Below, one piece after another: positions 11,077-22,135 of a stretch of 64,000 nucleotides of DNA. The translations under genes were made by a program, and so were the position numbers. The stretch comes from Euryodendron excelsum (Eukaryota; Streptophyta; Magnoliopsida; Ericales; Pentaphylacaceae), in contig CM065377.1 of NCBI GenBank assembly GCA_033060915.1, forward strand, positions 34,271,683 to 34,335,682. The letters run 5' to 3'. Every line of letters begins with the position of its first letter. Position 1 is the stretch's first letter. The notes beneath the pieces are model-generated. The model was not told where the DNA came from. It was given only the letters and a program-made list of their open reading frames with translations, and searched no databases.

Positions 11077-11324
11077 GGACCTATAGTCTGGTTCGATTCA
11101 ACACTGCACGTCATCGTTTCCAACTCAGAACTGGCCAAGGAAGTCTTCAAGGAGAATTGGACCAAAAGTTGGCAGAGAAGGGAAGGACCTCATATGGGCT
11201 GATTATGGCCCTCCCTAGGAAAGTTAGTACCCTACTTGAGCTTTTCTCTCTCTCGACAACGAGGTCACATCACAGCCATGGTGGAGTACTTCTATATATC
11301 TACAGAGACTGCACCAATCCAGGC

Positions 11325-12395
11325 CGGTGTGCTCTATATCCCCTCCCTCCTTGTATGAAATTTTTTGTTTACTATGAATATACACACACAGACACACACA
11401 CACACATATATATGTATGTATGTACCTATATGCATACATAATTTTTCCACGTCAAGTTCAAGCTATGGATGGTAAAACGAAATGCAACCTAAAGTTAATT
11501 TATTAATTGATGGTTGGTGTCAGGGGAATGATTAATTCAAACATTACTAAATAGGTTTAAATTGCAATTTCACCCTTACACAGAGTAGATTCAATTTTTC
11601 TTTAAGTTGGGACAATGTTAATTCCACTGCCATAGTGCCTTTGGAGAGCACATAATTAAATGGTATCATTAAGTTATTGCTAGATGGTATGGTTTTTGTA
11701 TCCTTCAATTGTTTTAAAGTGACGCTATACCAATAAAATTTTTAAATAAAATTTCTACACACACATATACAAAAAAAAAAAAAAAAAAAATGCCATTATA
11801 GAAATGGAAAAACCCTTTGCTTGAATTAAGGCTTTCAGTTTTCAAAAATTTATGGAGATTGCTAAAGTAAATTACGAACATATGAATTATCTTAGTACAA
11901 TAATGTTAAAAGCAATTTCTTCACCCTACACACAAGCTAGCTTATTTTGAGGGTTCTATGGTCATTTCCGCAAAAAACAAAAAAAACAGCCCAAAAAGGC
12001 AATGGTGATCAAATAGCTAAGCTCACAAAGATAACCTTCTTCCAACCCCAACTCAAATTTTGTTCTCCAACAGGTCTTTTCATCATGCATTTTTTTGTTT
12101 TATTTTTTTTTGAGGAACCACAGCGTTGCTTTAACATTTTTTTTATTTTATTTTATGAGTGCTGTGTTGTAACTTACTAAGCGGGGCGCGTGCGCACACA
12201 TTTATATATGTATAATTCATAGTCCAGTAGAGTTTAAAGACGACCTGGTATCAATGGAATCTAATCTGAATCCATCCTGCATAGCACTTGAGAATAGCAA
12301 TCGGTGTTATAGCCGGAGGGAGGGTCAGACTTATAATAAGACCACGTACAAGGCTTCCATAAACATCCTTAACACCCACACACACAGCATTAGTT

Positions 12396-12438
<43 letters not shown>

Positions 12439-12594
12439 CATTGGTTACTTGCAACTGACTAGAAAAAACAGAAACATAAAATCCCTTCAAAGGACTTGAT
12501 AATAAAAAAAAGGGTAGGGACACGATCGACTACTCCAAATTAACAGGCTTATTAGTATGTGAAGCTCCATTCCGTACTTTTAAAACCTCCAAGT
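11325..12594. other. Intergenic spacer with microsatellites
   Basis: No gene seen. Contains an (AC)n/(TATG)n microsatellite at about 11383-11425, an A run near 11770-11790, and a (GA)n tract of about 40 bases at 12400-12437. The last 90 bases lie downstream of the cystatin stop codon on the minus strand and should hold its 3' UTR. An AATAAG-like word near 12545-12553 (minus) is a weak poly(A) signal candidate. Confidence 0.6.
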
Positions 12595-15500
12595 CTAAGA
12601 GTGATCTGGCTCCATCTGATTCAAATGGAAAGTACCTCCATTGTTCTTATGTACCTCAACCTTGAACTTCTCCTCTTTGCCTCCCCTCTTGACTTTAAGA
12701 AGCATATCAATCTTTGCAGATTCCTCTATGACCTGTGGTGTTGTTATCACAACCGCATATCACACATATAAAGTAACGAATTCATGGTACGCTTTTATTT
12801 ATGCCACATATATATATATATATATATAGCAAACCGTTATCTATGTTGCATGTAACAATTGAGCATACATCTGTGTGCTTGTGCGTTTGCAAATAAACTA
12901 TTCATCTTTACGCATGTTCAAGAATACAGATCTTTGATGATCAAAAATTTTGCCTGGGAAAATTAAATAAATAAATTGCAATTGTTGGACATCTGACCTC
13001 AGCTTTTGCATGAATGATCTCTTGAAGTTCATAAGGGAACAATGAGTTGGACCTCTGCTGCATGGTCTGCACAGCATGATGTGCAGCATCCTGGACCACA
13101 GGATCATGCGCTGGCACTGATTGCCATCCTGGGCCATGGCCATCTGATTTAAAACCAACCTCAGTATCAAAGAAAGAAGAACTCAAACTTTTCCATAACA
13201 TGTCCCATCAATGTTCTGCAGATCTATATTTTACAATCACAGCGCTGGAGATTGAAATTAATAACAGTTAAAAACTTAATGCCAGCTATGTTGCCAGTTT
13301 GCACCTACGTGATTCGGACTCTTCTGGAATGCATGAAGTACCCGCGTCAGACGCTCAACGCTGGGACTCCGACACTTGGGTGAAGATATGGGTATATGAT
13401 AAATGTCCCACACACATTGTTAGATATTCACTCAAACAAAAAATGTTAGTTTATCATATAAATATGCACAAAACTCCAATATTGTGTATGCAATGTTTTG
13501 TAACACCTTGTAAACATTATTTTATCCTTTAAAATAAAAGAAATATATTATGAAATATGTATATTTTTCCTTATCCCCATGGCCTTAGATATGGGATAGA
13601 TGAATCCAAAACTTACACATATCCGCTAAGAAGCACGGATACGGACACGGGTACGGACACGGACACAGATACGGACATGGGACACAGCATTTTCAAAAAA
13701 TGAGGACACGGATACGGCAAGGACATGGCAAAAAAAAATATTTTTATACATTTTTTGCTTGTCATGTATGTGAACATAAAATTCATAAACCACCAAAAAT
13801 AAGATGAAAATAACTAAATAAGTTCACAATTATAATACAACTACTAACAAGTTAAGGATTTGAAGAATTGGATTTGGATGTTTTATGTTTTGGTGTTTTA
13901 AAGTTTTGAAATTTATAAATTAGACTCTATTTAATACTTTTAACAATAACATTTTAACTCCAACGTGTCCCAAAATGTATCCAATAGTTGGACACGCGTG
14001 TCCCCGATGTGTCCGATAAGTGTCCACTAGAAAAAATACTAATAAAAATACTGGACACGCCAATTGGCGTGTCCGACACGTGTCCCGGTGTGTCCGAGGA
14101 GTATGTGTGTCCAATATGTGTCCGACACGGATACGGCACCCTAAATGGAGTGTTTGTGCTTCCTAGCATATCCGTACTTGACACCTATACACGAGTCCAT
14201 GCAACATAGGTTTGCACCAACGGTTAGTGGCCTAAGTTGACTTATATTAGTAGAAGAGATACAGACAAGTGAGGCAGTGAAGGTATACTTCCTCTGGGTC
14301 CTTGCTTTTGCTTTCCTGTCAAAGTTCATAAGCTTAACATATTCTTTTACTTGTTTCCCAGTTATAATCCATATATATGGTTTTGACTGATTGTCAATCA
14401 TCAAACTGTGATTCAAGTACATATAGTAGATCCTAGAAAAGTCTAGAAATGCAAAAATTCAAGGTTAGTGCAAGTCAGCAAAGGCCTGGGACATTGCTGT
14501 TCCTTTTTTTGTCAGTCATTTTTTTTTTTAATCTAATAACTCTGAAATTCTACCAAGCACCGAGATCATATCATCATGATTCTGTCAAGAAAGAGGTTTG
14601 GACCATATTTCACATACTTTCTATTTACAAAGGCAATGTTCAAATGAATTTTAATCTTAATCTCTTAATAGTTAATTTACTCGGTTATTTACACACTACT
14701 AAAACGCCATCAGCTTTTGTGTACACACACATATACATGTCTGACTTTCAGCCACAGCAAAAGGCCAAGCATCAGAACTTAATTTACCAATAATGGTTCT
14801 AATACCACCCCTGCCAATTATTAGCTTATAGCACAGTAATCCTCTAACCTTCCTTAGCTATTAGCATATCCTCCAAAATTCATTTTATCATTTAAATAGT
14901 CCAATAAATAAAATGGAGCAAGTCCTACATGGCTAAAACAAAGCCAAAATTCATAGACTATGCTTTCAAGTCACTCTAGATAATGCCATTATGCCATAGC
15001 AGTGAAACCCCTTCTATTGGTTCTAATTTACGGACAAGGTAAAAGTAACAATCAAGTACAGTACAAGATAAGTGAAAGGCTTCTGATATATTCCAGAACA
15101 AAAAATTCACCTACATATTTAAAAGGAAATGCTGACCTGAAGAGCTAGCCCTGTCACCTTAAAGCATCCATCTGTAATCTGCTCCTAATTCTATCACTGC
15201 CCTCAATTTCATGGCAAATCTGAGAATGTTCAATCTAAAGGCTGGAATTGGGAGCTCCACCATCTCATCACGGGGCAACATGGTGCACTTCTACCCAGAT
15301 CATATATGGTATTGTCCCTATTTCCCTTCCAGCACATCCAACCTCAACCCTAGTATCCTCAACGCACATTAGTTGTTCTCTGTCCATGGAAATCTTTCAC
15401 ATACTTGGGATAGTCCTCTCATAAATTTGCGTAACTCTCCAAACAAGAATTTTATTTTTTCTCAAAAAAAAACAGTTTGAAGTCTAGGGAGTGGTCAAAT

Positions 15501-17181
15501 AATAAAAGAGTAAAGAATATTCTTTAAATAGAATATCCCAATAAATTTTTTTTTCCTTTTCTTGACAAATTAGGACTATAATATAGCATTGAAGGGTAAA
15601 GAATATCCCAAGGCCATCCTTGTCTATGATGTGTTCATCCCCGTATAAATACATAAATGAACAAGTAAAGGAACATATAAACACATCACTAGATATGGTC
15701 AACAACATACACACGCAATTATTTACCTCCCCCCCCCCCCCCCCCAAAAAAAAAAAAAGGAACCACCTCCACAATCAACAAACTTCTTGTAATCAGAGTT
15801 TTTCTCAAAAAGAAATTTGATTAGACTGTATCATGTCAACGATAAATTAAATGACTGAAGTTTAAAATTGTTAGCTACCTTTCTTAACACCAAGATCAGA
15901 AGAGGTAAATGAAGGAGTGTCACCAACATCACCAACATGCTGGAATTCCTGCAGTTCCTTGAAATTCATCCATGGCTTCACCCAAACCTTTGCCTGATAG
16001 AGTTTCTTCTTACCCGCATCAATAGCCTCAAGAGTTAGATGGTGTAAGGAACCAGCAACCACCTGTTCTTGTGCCTTCACCACCCGCGCAAACTCGAGGA
16101 GTGCATTCTTCAAAAAATAATTTAAATGAGTGGATATCTAAAGATAATGAATTATCAAAACATGAATTCTAAAAATCATGATGTGTAAGAATAGAGTTTT
16201 CGGTTTTATTTATTTTTGCTTGTGAGGAGAGTGAAAAGCTTATATAAACCTAAGTAATGAGATGACAACTTGTGATCATGTCAACAATGAACAATAAAGC
16301 ATGCCTGGGACACAAAAAATGAACACTTGGAATTTTGCTTTCACTCTGCGAGAGGCCAAACAAGTACAGATGAGATCTTACCAAAAAATGAAAGAAAACA
16401 ACTAAGAATATAAGTAGTTTGTTTTTAGATGATTAATTTGAAAAAACATAAATTATTAAAAAAAATTATTCTAGAAATACCTTAATTCAAATAATATACT
16501 TTATAGGAGTCTATTCCTAGCATACCATATTTTAGAATATATGGCGCTCCCGTTCCCGTTCCCCGTTCCTATTCTCATTTCCGTTCCACATACCAGAACG
16601 ATCCAGATTCCATGTAACATAAATTTGGACTGATGTGTAAAATGAAAGGTCTGTAACGATTTAAGTGAAAAGAGAGAATTGCCCACACGTTATTAAGGTT
16701 TAATTTGCTTTATTTTTTTTCTTTGTCTTCTTCTTTCCTCCATGCCTCTCACTTTAAAACCTAAACCCAGCACTCCATCAGCCGAACTACCCTAGCTCCC
16801 TCTCTCTCCCCCATTTCACCGACCACCCACCATTGTTGCACACCACCATCAGCATCAACCCTTACTGCCACGCACCACCCATCATTTTTCAACTGGTTTC
16901 ACGTTATACAAATCAAGCCATACTCCATCAACTAAAAACAATACATGAAAACTTAACAGTATAAGCATGTACCTCAACTTTGAAACATCTAGACTGCTTA
17001 GTAGCAAGCTGACCACATCCCTTCCAACAATTTCAAACTCACAAAAAATTCATATAAAAATTCACCATACAAACTCTCCATATCCATTCAATGCAGCCAC
17101 AAAATTTTTTTATTCAGTAATTATATATATTGAACACGAAACTCAAACCCCGAATTGATCAATTCAATTTTACAAGTTTTA

Positions 17182-17222
<41 letters not shown>

Positions 17223-18194
17223 GTATCGCTACCCACACCTCAATGATTGTCCGGGTTATCATGTGGATTACGTTTTAATGCTTGCTTGAGCTATGAATCC
17301 CAACACTTGGTATGAGTTAAATGAGCTTGAATTTTAGACACGAGCTTCATAGAGATGTTCACACCAACAGTTATGTGATATCAAATTGAGAGGCACATTC
17401 CCTACTGGAGCATACAGCCTGATTAAAGTATTAGTCCAGTTGCATTGATTTTAGGAATTAAACAAGCAATCAAAACACATTTGAGTAAGCACCAACCCAC
17501 GCTTTGTTTCAGTTGGGTAGTTGAGCAGCCTAAACTAGACCCGACTCCTTTATAATGGATGCAGTGAAGGGTTAATGAAACCCTTTTATACACGCCCAAA
17601 AATTCCCCTTCTTAATCTAAGCATTTCATTGGATACCTTTAAAAGAGAACAAATGCTTACAAGCCTTGTCTCTGCATAACAGCAAAGAAGATCAAACAGA
17701 GCCGTTGCCATTAAAACTCCAAACAAACCTAATAAGTAGATGACCGCTGCAACAACGTGTTAAATCTAAATTTTGGATATCAGATCATAGCATGAGCTAC
17801 ATGATTAACACTCCTAGATCTTCACCAGCCATTTTTTTTTTTATCTTGCGAAATAATATAAGGAGAAAGAAATAATAGAATTAAATAAATCTAATAAGAA
17901 AAGATCAGAAGAAGATGATAGGAGGAAGTTGCATTTCGCAGCAAGTACAAATAAATTCCTCAGACAATTTATTGTCACAACTAATACATGAAAAGCAAAT
18001 AGGTATATTTAATATATATATATATATATATACATATCAACCCGAAATCATTAAAAATGAAGCCAGACACACCGAGAAAGAGAAAGAACCTCTTTGTTAT
18101 TGTGTTGTTCGATGGCGAATCGGCCGAGGCTATCGATCTCGGCGGTGTCCTGGTTCGATGAATGAGAGTCGTGTACTCCTCCGAGAGTTGCCAT
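12595..18194 (-). CDS. CYS6: Phytocystatin with C-terminal legumain-inhibitor extension
   Basis: Inhibitor of papain-like cysteine proteases with a second, cystatin-like C-terminal domain. Coding exons on the minus strand: 18194-18090, 16107-15879, 13143-12998 and 12732-12595. All introns are GT-AG, phases agree, and the joined frame is 205 codons with no stop. Family marks: N-terminal Gly-Gly (residues 5-6), [10 protein letters not shown] (23-32, the plant LARFAV-type motif), the protease-binding loop QVVAG (50-54), and Pro-Trp in VWVKPWMNF (80-81). Then SNSL (143-146), the motif by which long phytocystatins inhibit legumains, and a C-terminal domain ending NQMEPDHS, close to the usual family ending. 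Length fits the group. The MATLGG start is the usual one; an in-frame ATG at 18293 would only add a Glu-rich stretch from a microsatellite. No signal peptide is seen on this start. Symbol is by resemblance to Arabidopsis CYS6; CYS7 also has the extension. Confidence 0.92.
12733..12997 (-). other. Cystatin intron 3
   Basis: 265 bases, GT at 12997-12996 and AG at 12734-12733. Contains a short (TA)n tract at about 12808-12827. Confidence 0.85.
13625..14167. mobile_element. Small inverted-repeat element rich in GGACAC/GTGTCC
   Basis: The ends are inverted copies: GCTAAGAAGCAC at 13625-13636 and GTGCTTCCTAGC at 14156-14167 (11 of 12 positions pair). Inside, the left arm is full of ggacac / gatacgg words and the right arm of gtgtcc / gacacg words, giving a large imperfect foldback around an AT-rich centre. 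It has the look of a MITE. Target duplications were not identified. The GGACAC-type stretch at 13300-13400 may belong to the same unit, which would make it about 870 bases. Confidence 0.55.
15727..15758. repeat. Poly-C/poly-A tract in cystatin intron 2
   Basis: A run of about 17 C followed directly by about 12 A on the plus strand (poly-T then poly-G in the gene's sense). Such tracts are length-unstable and prone to sequencing error. Confidence 0.85.
16108..18089 (-). other. Cystatin intron 1
   Basis: About 2.0 kb, GT at 18089-18088 and AG at 16109-16108. Contains a cgttccc-rich patch at about 16545-16605, a (CT)n tract of about 30 bases at 17188-17219 and (TA)n at about 18015-18032. No other gene is supported. 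Confidence 0.8.
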
Positions 18195-18345
18195 CTTTGT
18201 TGTTGGAAACGGATCTTCTTCTTCTTCTTCTTCTTCTTCTTCTTCGCAGCTACAAAACCCCACCCCCCTTCTCTCTTTTATGTTTAATTTCAAATTTCAA
18301 ATGCAGAAGCAGGAGAGCAACTTAATAATAGCATATATATTTCAC
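18195..18345 (-). promoter_or_regulatory. Candidate 5' UTR and promoter of the cystatin gene
   Basis: Just upstream of the cystatin ATG is a (CTT)n tract at about 18211-18245 (GAA repeats in the gene's sense), as is common in plant 5' UTRs. A TATATAT stretch at about 18332-18341, some 140 bases from the ATG, is the nearest TATA candidate. The transcription start is not visible from sequence. Confidence 0.4.
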
Positions 18346-18869
18346 TTTTATTCTCATTTTTATTTTATGTGTCCTGTTACCTATAGATAGATGCTCCAGA
18401 ACTTGATACGTGTTGAACGCGTGTCACTTTTTGACTCCGCCTCTCATCAGAGACAACCCGAAAAAAGAAACGTCTTTTGCTTATACTCTAAGCATTCCAC
18501 CGTAATACAAGTGGGACCCTATGTAATTTCCTTTGTTCCGAGGAATAAAAACTTCACATGCTTACATTTTTTCTTAAAAAAATGGCCAAAGAAACATTGT
18601 TAATATTACATAAAATTCTAGCTTAGAAGCTTATTACAAGCCCAGCTCAAGCTCAAGGCCCAGCCTATACCCTTATTTTATTATCTCCTGCCAATCCAAA
18701 CCGTCCCGTATATAAATAGCGTATAGAGTATAAATAGGTTAAGAGTTGAGTCGAGAGCATGCATAAATTTTCTCACAACAAGAGATATTGCGTTGGAGTT
18801 TGTCGATGTCATATCTATATCGAGTAGACATGTTATTTTTTTGAAGGGCTAGAAAAATAATTTAAATTT
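18346..18869. other. Spacer upstream of the cystatin gene
   Basis: No gene recognised. The stretch near 18708-18740 has tatataaatagc and tataaatagg in the plus orientation, resembling a plant TATA region, but nothing coding follows before the LTR-X fragment at 18870. Confidence 0.5.
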
Positions 18870-18918
18870 TATCGCGTCTCGATTTTTCACACTCAATGTG
18901 AAAAATACACACAGTACT

Positions 18919-21900
18919 TGTCACACTCCAAAATCTAGAGGCGATTTATAGTTAAAATAACTAATTTGATAAAAACAAATCAATTTCTAATAGTTTAAAA
19001 AAATTTATAAAGTTTAAGTTAAAAGAAAGTCCAAAAGTATAATTGAGCAACTATGTATCACTCAATTGACAATAATCTTAATCTCAAAATTCTCAAATAC
19101 AACCAGAGTGTACAAAATAAAATACAAACTGGTTCACAATGCTAATAGAATATCAAACAACCGAAAACTAACTAATATCCAGCTAGTTTCAGACCATTTA
19201 TCTTCGTGTTCAAATTTGAACATACAAGGCCTAGTGCAGTGTGAGCTGACGCCCTACAACATCCAAATGCAACACGTAACATATACAGTAGAATAGAAGT
19301 AAGATAACAATAATAAATTGCAATGCAATATGAATGCAATGTAGTGATGAACTGATTTTCACTTTGATGCAATATGATATTCTCATCCCAACCATTTATT
19401 CCATTTAATGCCATGCAATTCTGTTATCCCATTAACCTTTCCAATTTTTATATTTCCTTACTCATCAACATGTATTAATTCTTTGGGAAAAATAATGACT
19501 TTCGGAGCTCTAATCCATAGTGTCATCCACCAACCTCGTTTTCAGAACTGTTATTTGTGATACGAGTAGAACAACACGCCTCTGAGGACGCTAAACACAC
19601 TTAGCCAAGACTCAATTCCAAGCTTTTCACCTAAGGGAGGAATAATCTCTACTTTCCTACATCCCCATGCTTGTCATTGTTTCATAATTTTCAATATTAT
19701 CTTAACCACGATAGTTCATCTTTTTCAAATGTTATAATCACATAATTCTCTTTCAATCTCTAAAATTAGTATTCTCATGATCTCTTCATGAGTTATGTGA
19801 CTCAATGTAATGCATGCTTCAATGATCATTATATTCACATTATCATAATGCAACAACATAGTGCATCATAAATATAACAATGTCATTCAAATCATGTGTC
19901 TCACAAATACCAATACTTATGCATTACATGACATTTTGATCATCAATAACAACAATCATGCTCTGTAAGTCATATAGAAAGAGCATAACTAGTGAAAAAA
20001 TATAATAGAGAGCAATTCATCATTGTATAAGTTTCGAGTACACCGCACGTGCCTAAAAATGCCAAATAGTACCCTTTTTTGTAAATAAAATCTAGAATCT
20101 CGTTCTACCGCATTCAAACCATTGGATGATTAACTTTTAATCTCAAGATTAAGATACAAAATTTTCATAGTAATCCAATTAAATTTGACTTTGAACTAAC
20201 ATCTCATATTTTGACCCTTTATTTGCTACTACTCAAAATCACCGTCCTATGATTATAACTTGATCAAACTAACATGAGAAATATATTCAACACATCGAAA
20301 AACCTAGGGTATGTGTTTTGATCTATTCAAAACGTGTCCAGAATGGCCCCGACTAGGCGAGACTATACTATAGCTAATGTGGACTTGACCAAACAAGATA
20401 ATTTCTTTCATCTTCTTCAACATATAGTAGACCCAGCCCGTTCTCTCTCTCTAAAATTTCTTACTTCTCTCTCTAATCTAGCAAGACCCTCTTTTCATCA
20501 TCTTTTCCATTCTCTTCATAGTCTTTTCCATTCTTTCTTCTTCCTTTTCTTTCCCTTTCTTTCCCAAGGCCATGACTGGCCATTTTCCCAGAATAAGCAA
20601 GTTGCCCAGCCACCATTAGCAGGCCAACAATGTGCTTGTCTCTCTCTATTTTCCTTCCTTTTTCTCATTCCCGTTTCCTCTTTTTTGTCTCTCTTTCCTT
20701 TCTCTACGTTTCCTACACCTTGCCAGCACCATCTTTTTGTCCCATGGCCGAACAACCCAATCTGGGTTGTGGCCAAAATAATTTAGTCGTATACTGACCC
20801 TTGATCTCTTGTTTCTATTCTATTCTTTTCTCATTGTTTTGTCTTTCCAAGCCCATCCACTTCCTACACTCACTTCACAAATCTATAAACATATACATAT
20901 AAACCTGTATATGTATACCTATACATATATATATGTTAACATACATAAACTAATAAATTACATATGCACGTGCTCTTTTCTTTATGAATCGCAAAACACA
21001 TCAACATAGGCATAAAACATATTTTCACACATATCACACACATGTAGGTTTATTTATTTCTTTATATATATGCAACCACAGCTCTCAACAGAACCAACCA
21101 GTCCAAAACCCAAACACTCTCTTTCTTAAGACCACCTTTACACAATCACATATTGCTCTCATTAATCCAACCTCCTCGACTGGTAATTCACGATAACCCA
21201 AACAAGGATTACCCCTCGGTTCAAGCATCCTCGTAATCACATATACACGTATATGAAAATGGGTATAAACATATACAGAACAAGTGTGCATACAATAACA
21301 TAAATAAATGGCGAGTTCCATCACCCTACCCAGTTCGTCGTGGGAAAGCTTGAAGGAAAAGTCACCGAAATTTTGCACTTTCACTGTCTTTCCTTCATGC
21401 AGCGTTCCGGCTGCTGGTTTTCCAAAGTCAGCAATCTCCCACTCTCGGGTCTTTGTTATATTCTCTTTATATGACGTCATTAAAATCCTAGTAGACCCCA
21501 CTTTCACATAACATCTCTCTTTCTTTGCCTCTCTCTCGACTGCCTCCTCTTAGAACTAATTCACCACTTCTATTATCATTATATAAGTAACCAGATAAAA
21601 CCTTATTTTATTTTATCTAACAAAATTCTAAAAATATCCTCTAGTTTAAAATTTACAACAATATATTTCCACATTTATTATCTCCAAAAAATATCTCGTA
21701 AATCAAAGTTCCATAATTGAACGATGACGAACACAAGCTTACATAAAACCCTGTTTTATTTTATCTAACAAAATTCCAAAAATGTCCTCTAGTTTAAAAT
21801 TTACAACAATATATTCCCACATTTATTATCTCAAAATATCTCATAAATCAAAGTTTCATAATTGAATGATGACGAACACAAGCTTACATGGGTGGATATC

Positions 21901-22135
21901 TATATACATAAATAAAGCATATACCTATTTATGGCTTGAGTGACTTTACCAAATTTAATTCATTCTTTAGCACACAAATCACAAATTCCCACATGAGCTA
22001 TACAATTGAAAATACACTATTTAGAGAAATGACGAAATGCACTAAAATAAATCCACCATAACAAAAAAAATGTTAACATGATATAAGGGTTTAAGGATAA
22101 TAAAATAATAATTCAAGACAAATCGGGGTTTTACA
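18919..22135. mobile_element. Solo LTR (3.2 kb) inside LTR-X0
   Basis: Begins TGTCACACTCCAAAATC and ends CGGGGTTTTACA, the TG...CA and general style of plant Ty3/gypsy LTRs. Flanks are GTACT (18914-18918) and ATACT (22136-22140), a 5-bp target duplication with one mismatch, and the flanking halves join into continuous LTR-X sequence. No gag-pol, primer-binding site or polypurine tract is inside, so it is a solo LTR. A 148-bp tandem duplication lies at 21595-21887. Open frames at 20334-20786 and 21308-21511 have no recognisable domain and I do not treat them as genes. Confidence 0.75.
21595..21887. repeat. 148-bp tandem duplication
   Basis: Copy 1 at 21595-21742 and copy 2 at 21743-21887, both from ataaaacc to gaacacaagcttac, differ at few positions, so the duplication is recent relative to its host LTR. 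Confidence 0.9.

Larger units (their letters stand above)
10238..11324 (+). pseudogene. CYP98A: CYP98A cytochrome P450 relic (p-coumaroyl ester 3'-hydroxylase type)
   Basis: CYP98A enzymes are ER-anchored P450s that hydroxylate p-coumaroyl shikimate/quinate in the phenylpropanoid (lignin, chlorogenate) pathway. Segment 1, 10238-10440, encodes a membrane anchor ([20 protein letters not shown]), then after a 1-base loss at 10310-10311 the proline hinge and [25 protein letters not shown]. Segment 2, 11077-11324, continues with VIVSNSELAKEVFKE and, further on, DCTNPG, as in the family. Between them is about 640 bases of AT-rich repeat DNA. A TGA at 11200-11202, further frameshifts and missing blocks (for example the usual LADRHRSRS region) break segment 2. 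The haem-binding Cys region, I-helix and ExxR are absent, so only about the first quarter of the roughly 500-residue protein remains. It is a truncated pseudogene. Confidence 0.85.
13144..15878 (-). other. Cystatin intron 2
   Basis: About 2.7 kb between phase-1 splice sites. Holds a GGACAC-rich inverted-repeat element (13625-14167), a related stretch near 13300-13400 (gattcggactcttctgg and gggactccgacac), and a long C/A homopolymer tract near 15727-15758. I see no other gene in it. Confidence 0.8.

Noticed and set aside
18051..18293. Upstream in-frame ATG at 18293 as the cystatin start
   Set aside because: It adds a poly-Glu stretch from the GAA microsatellite, while the family start MATLGG lies at 18194. 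The extra part looks like 5' UTR.
20334..20786. 150-residue plus-strand ORF
   Set aside because: Rich in Phe, Leu and Ser from CT-rich sequence, lies inside a solo LTR and shows no domain.
21085..21511. Minus ORF of 140 residues and plus ORF of 67 residues starting MASSITLPSSSWESL
   Set aside because: They overlap on opposite strands inside the 3.2-kb solo LTR. Neither resembles a family I know, and no splice or promoter support is visible.
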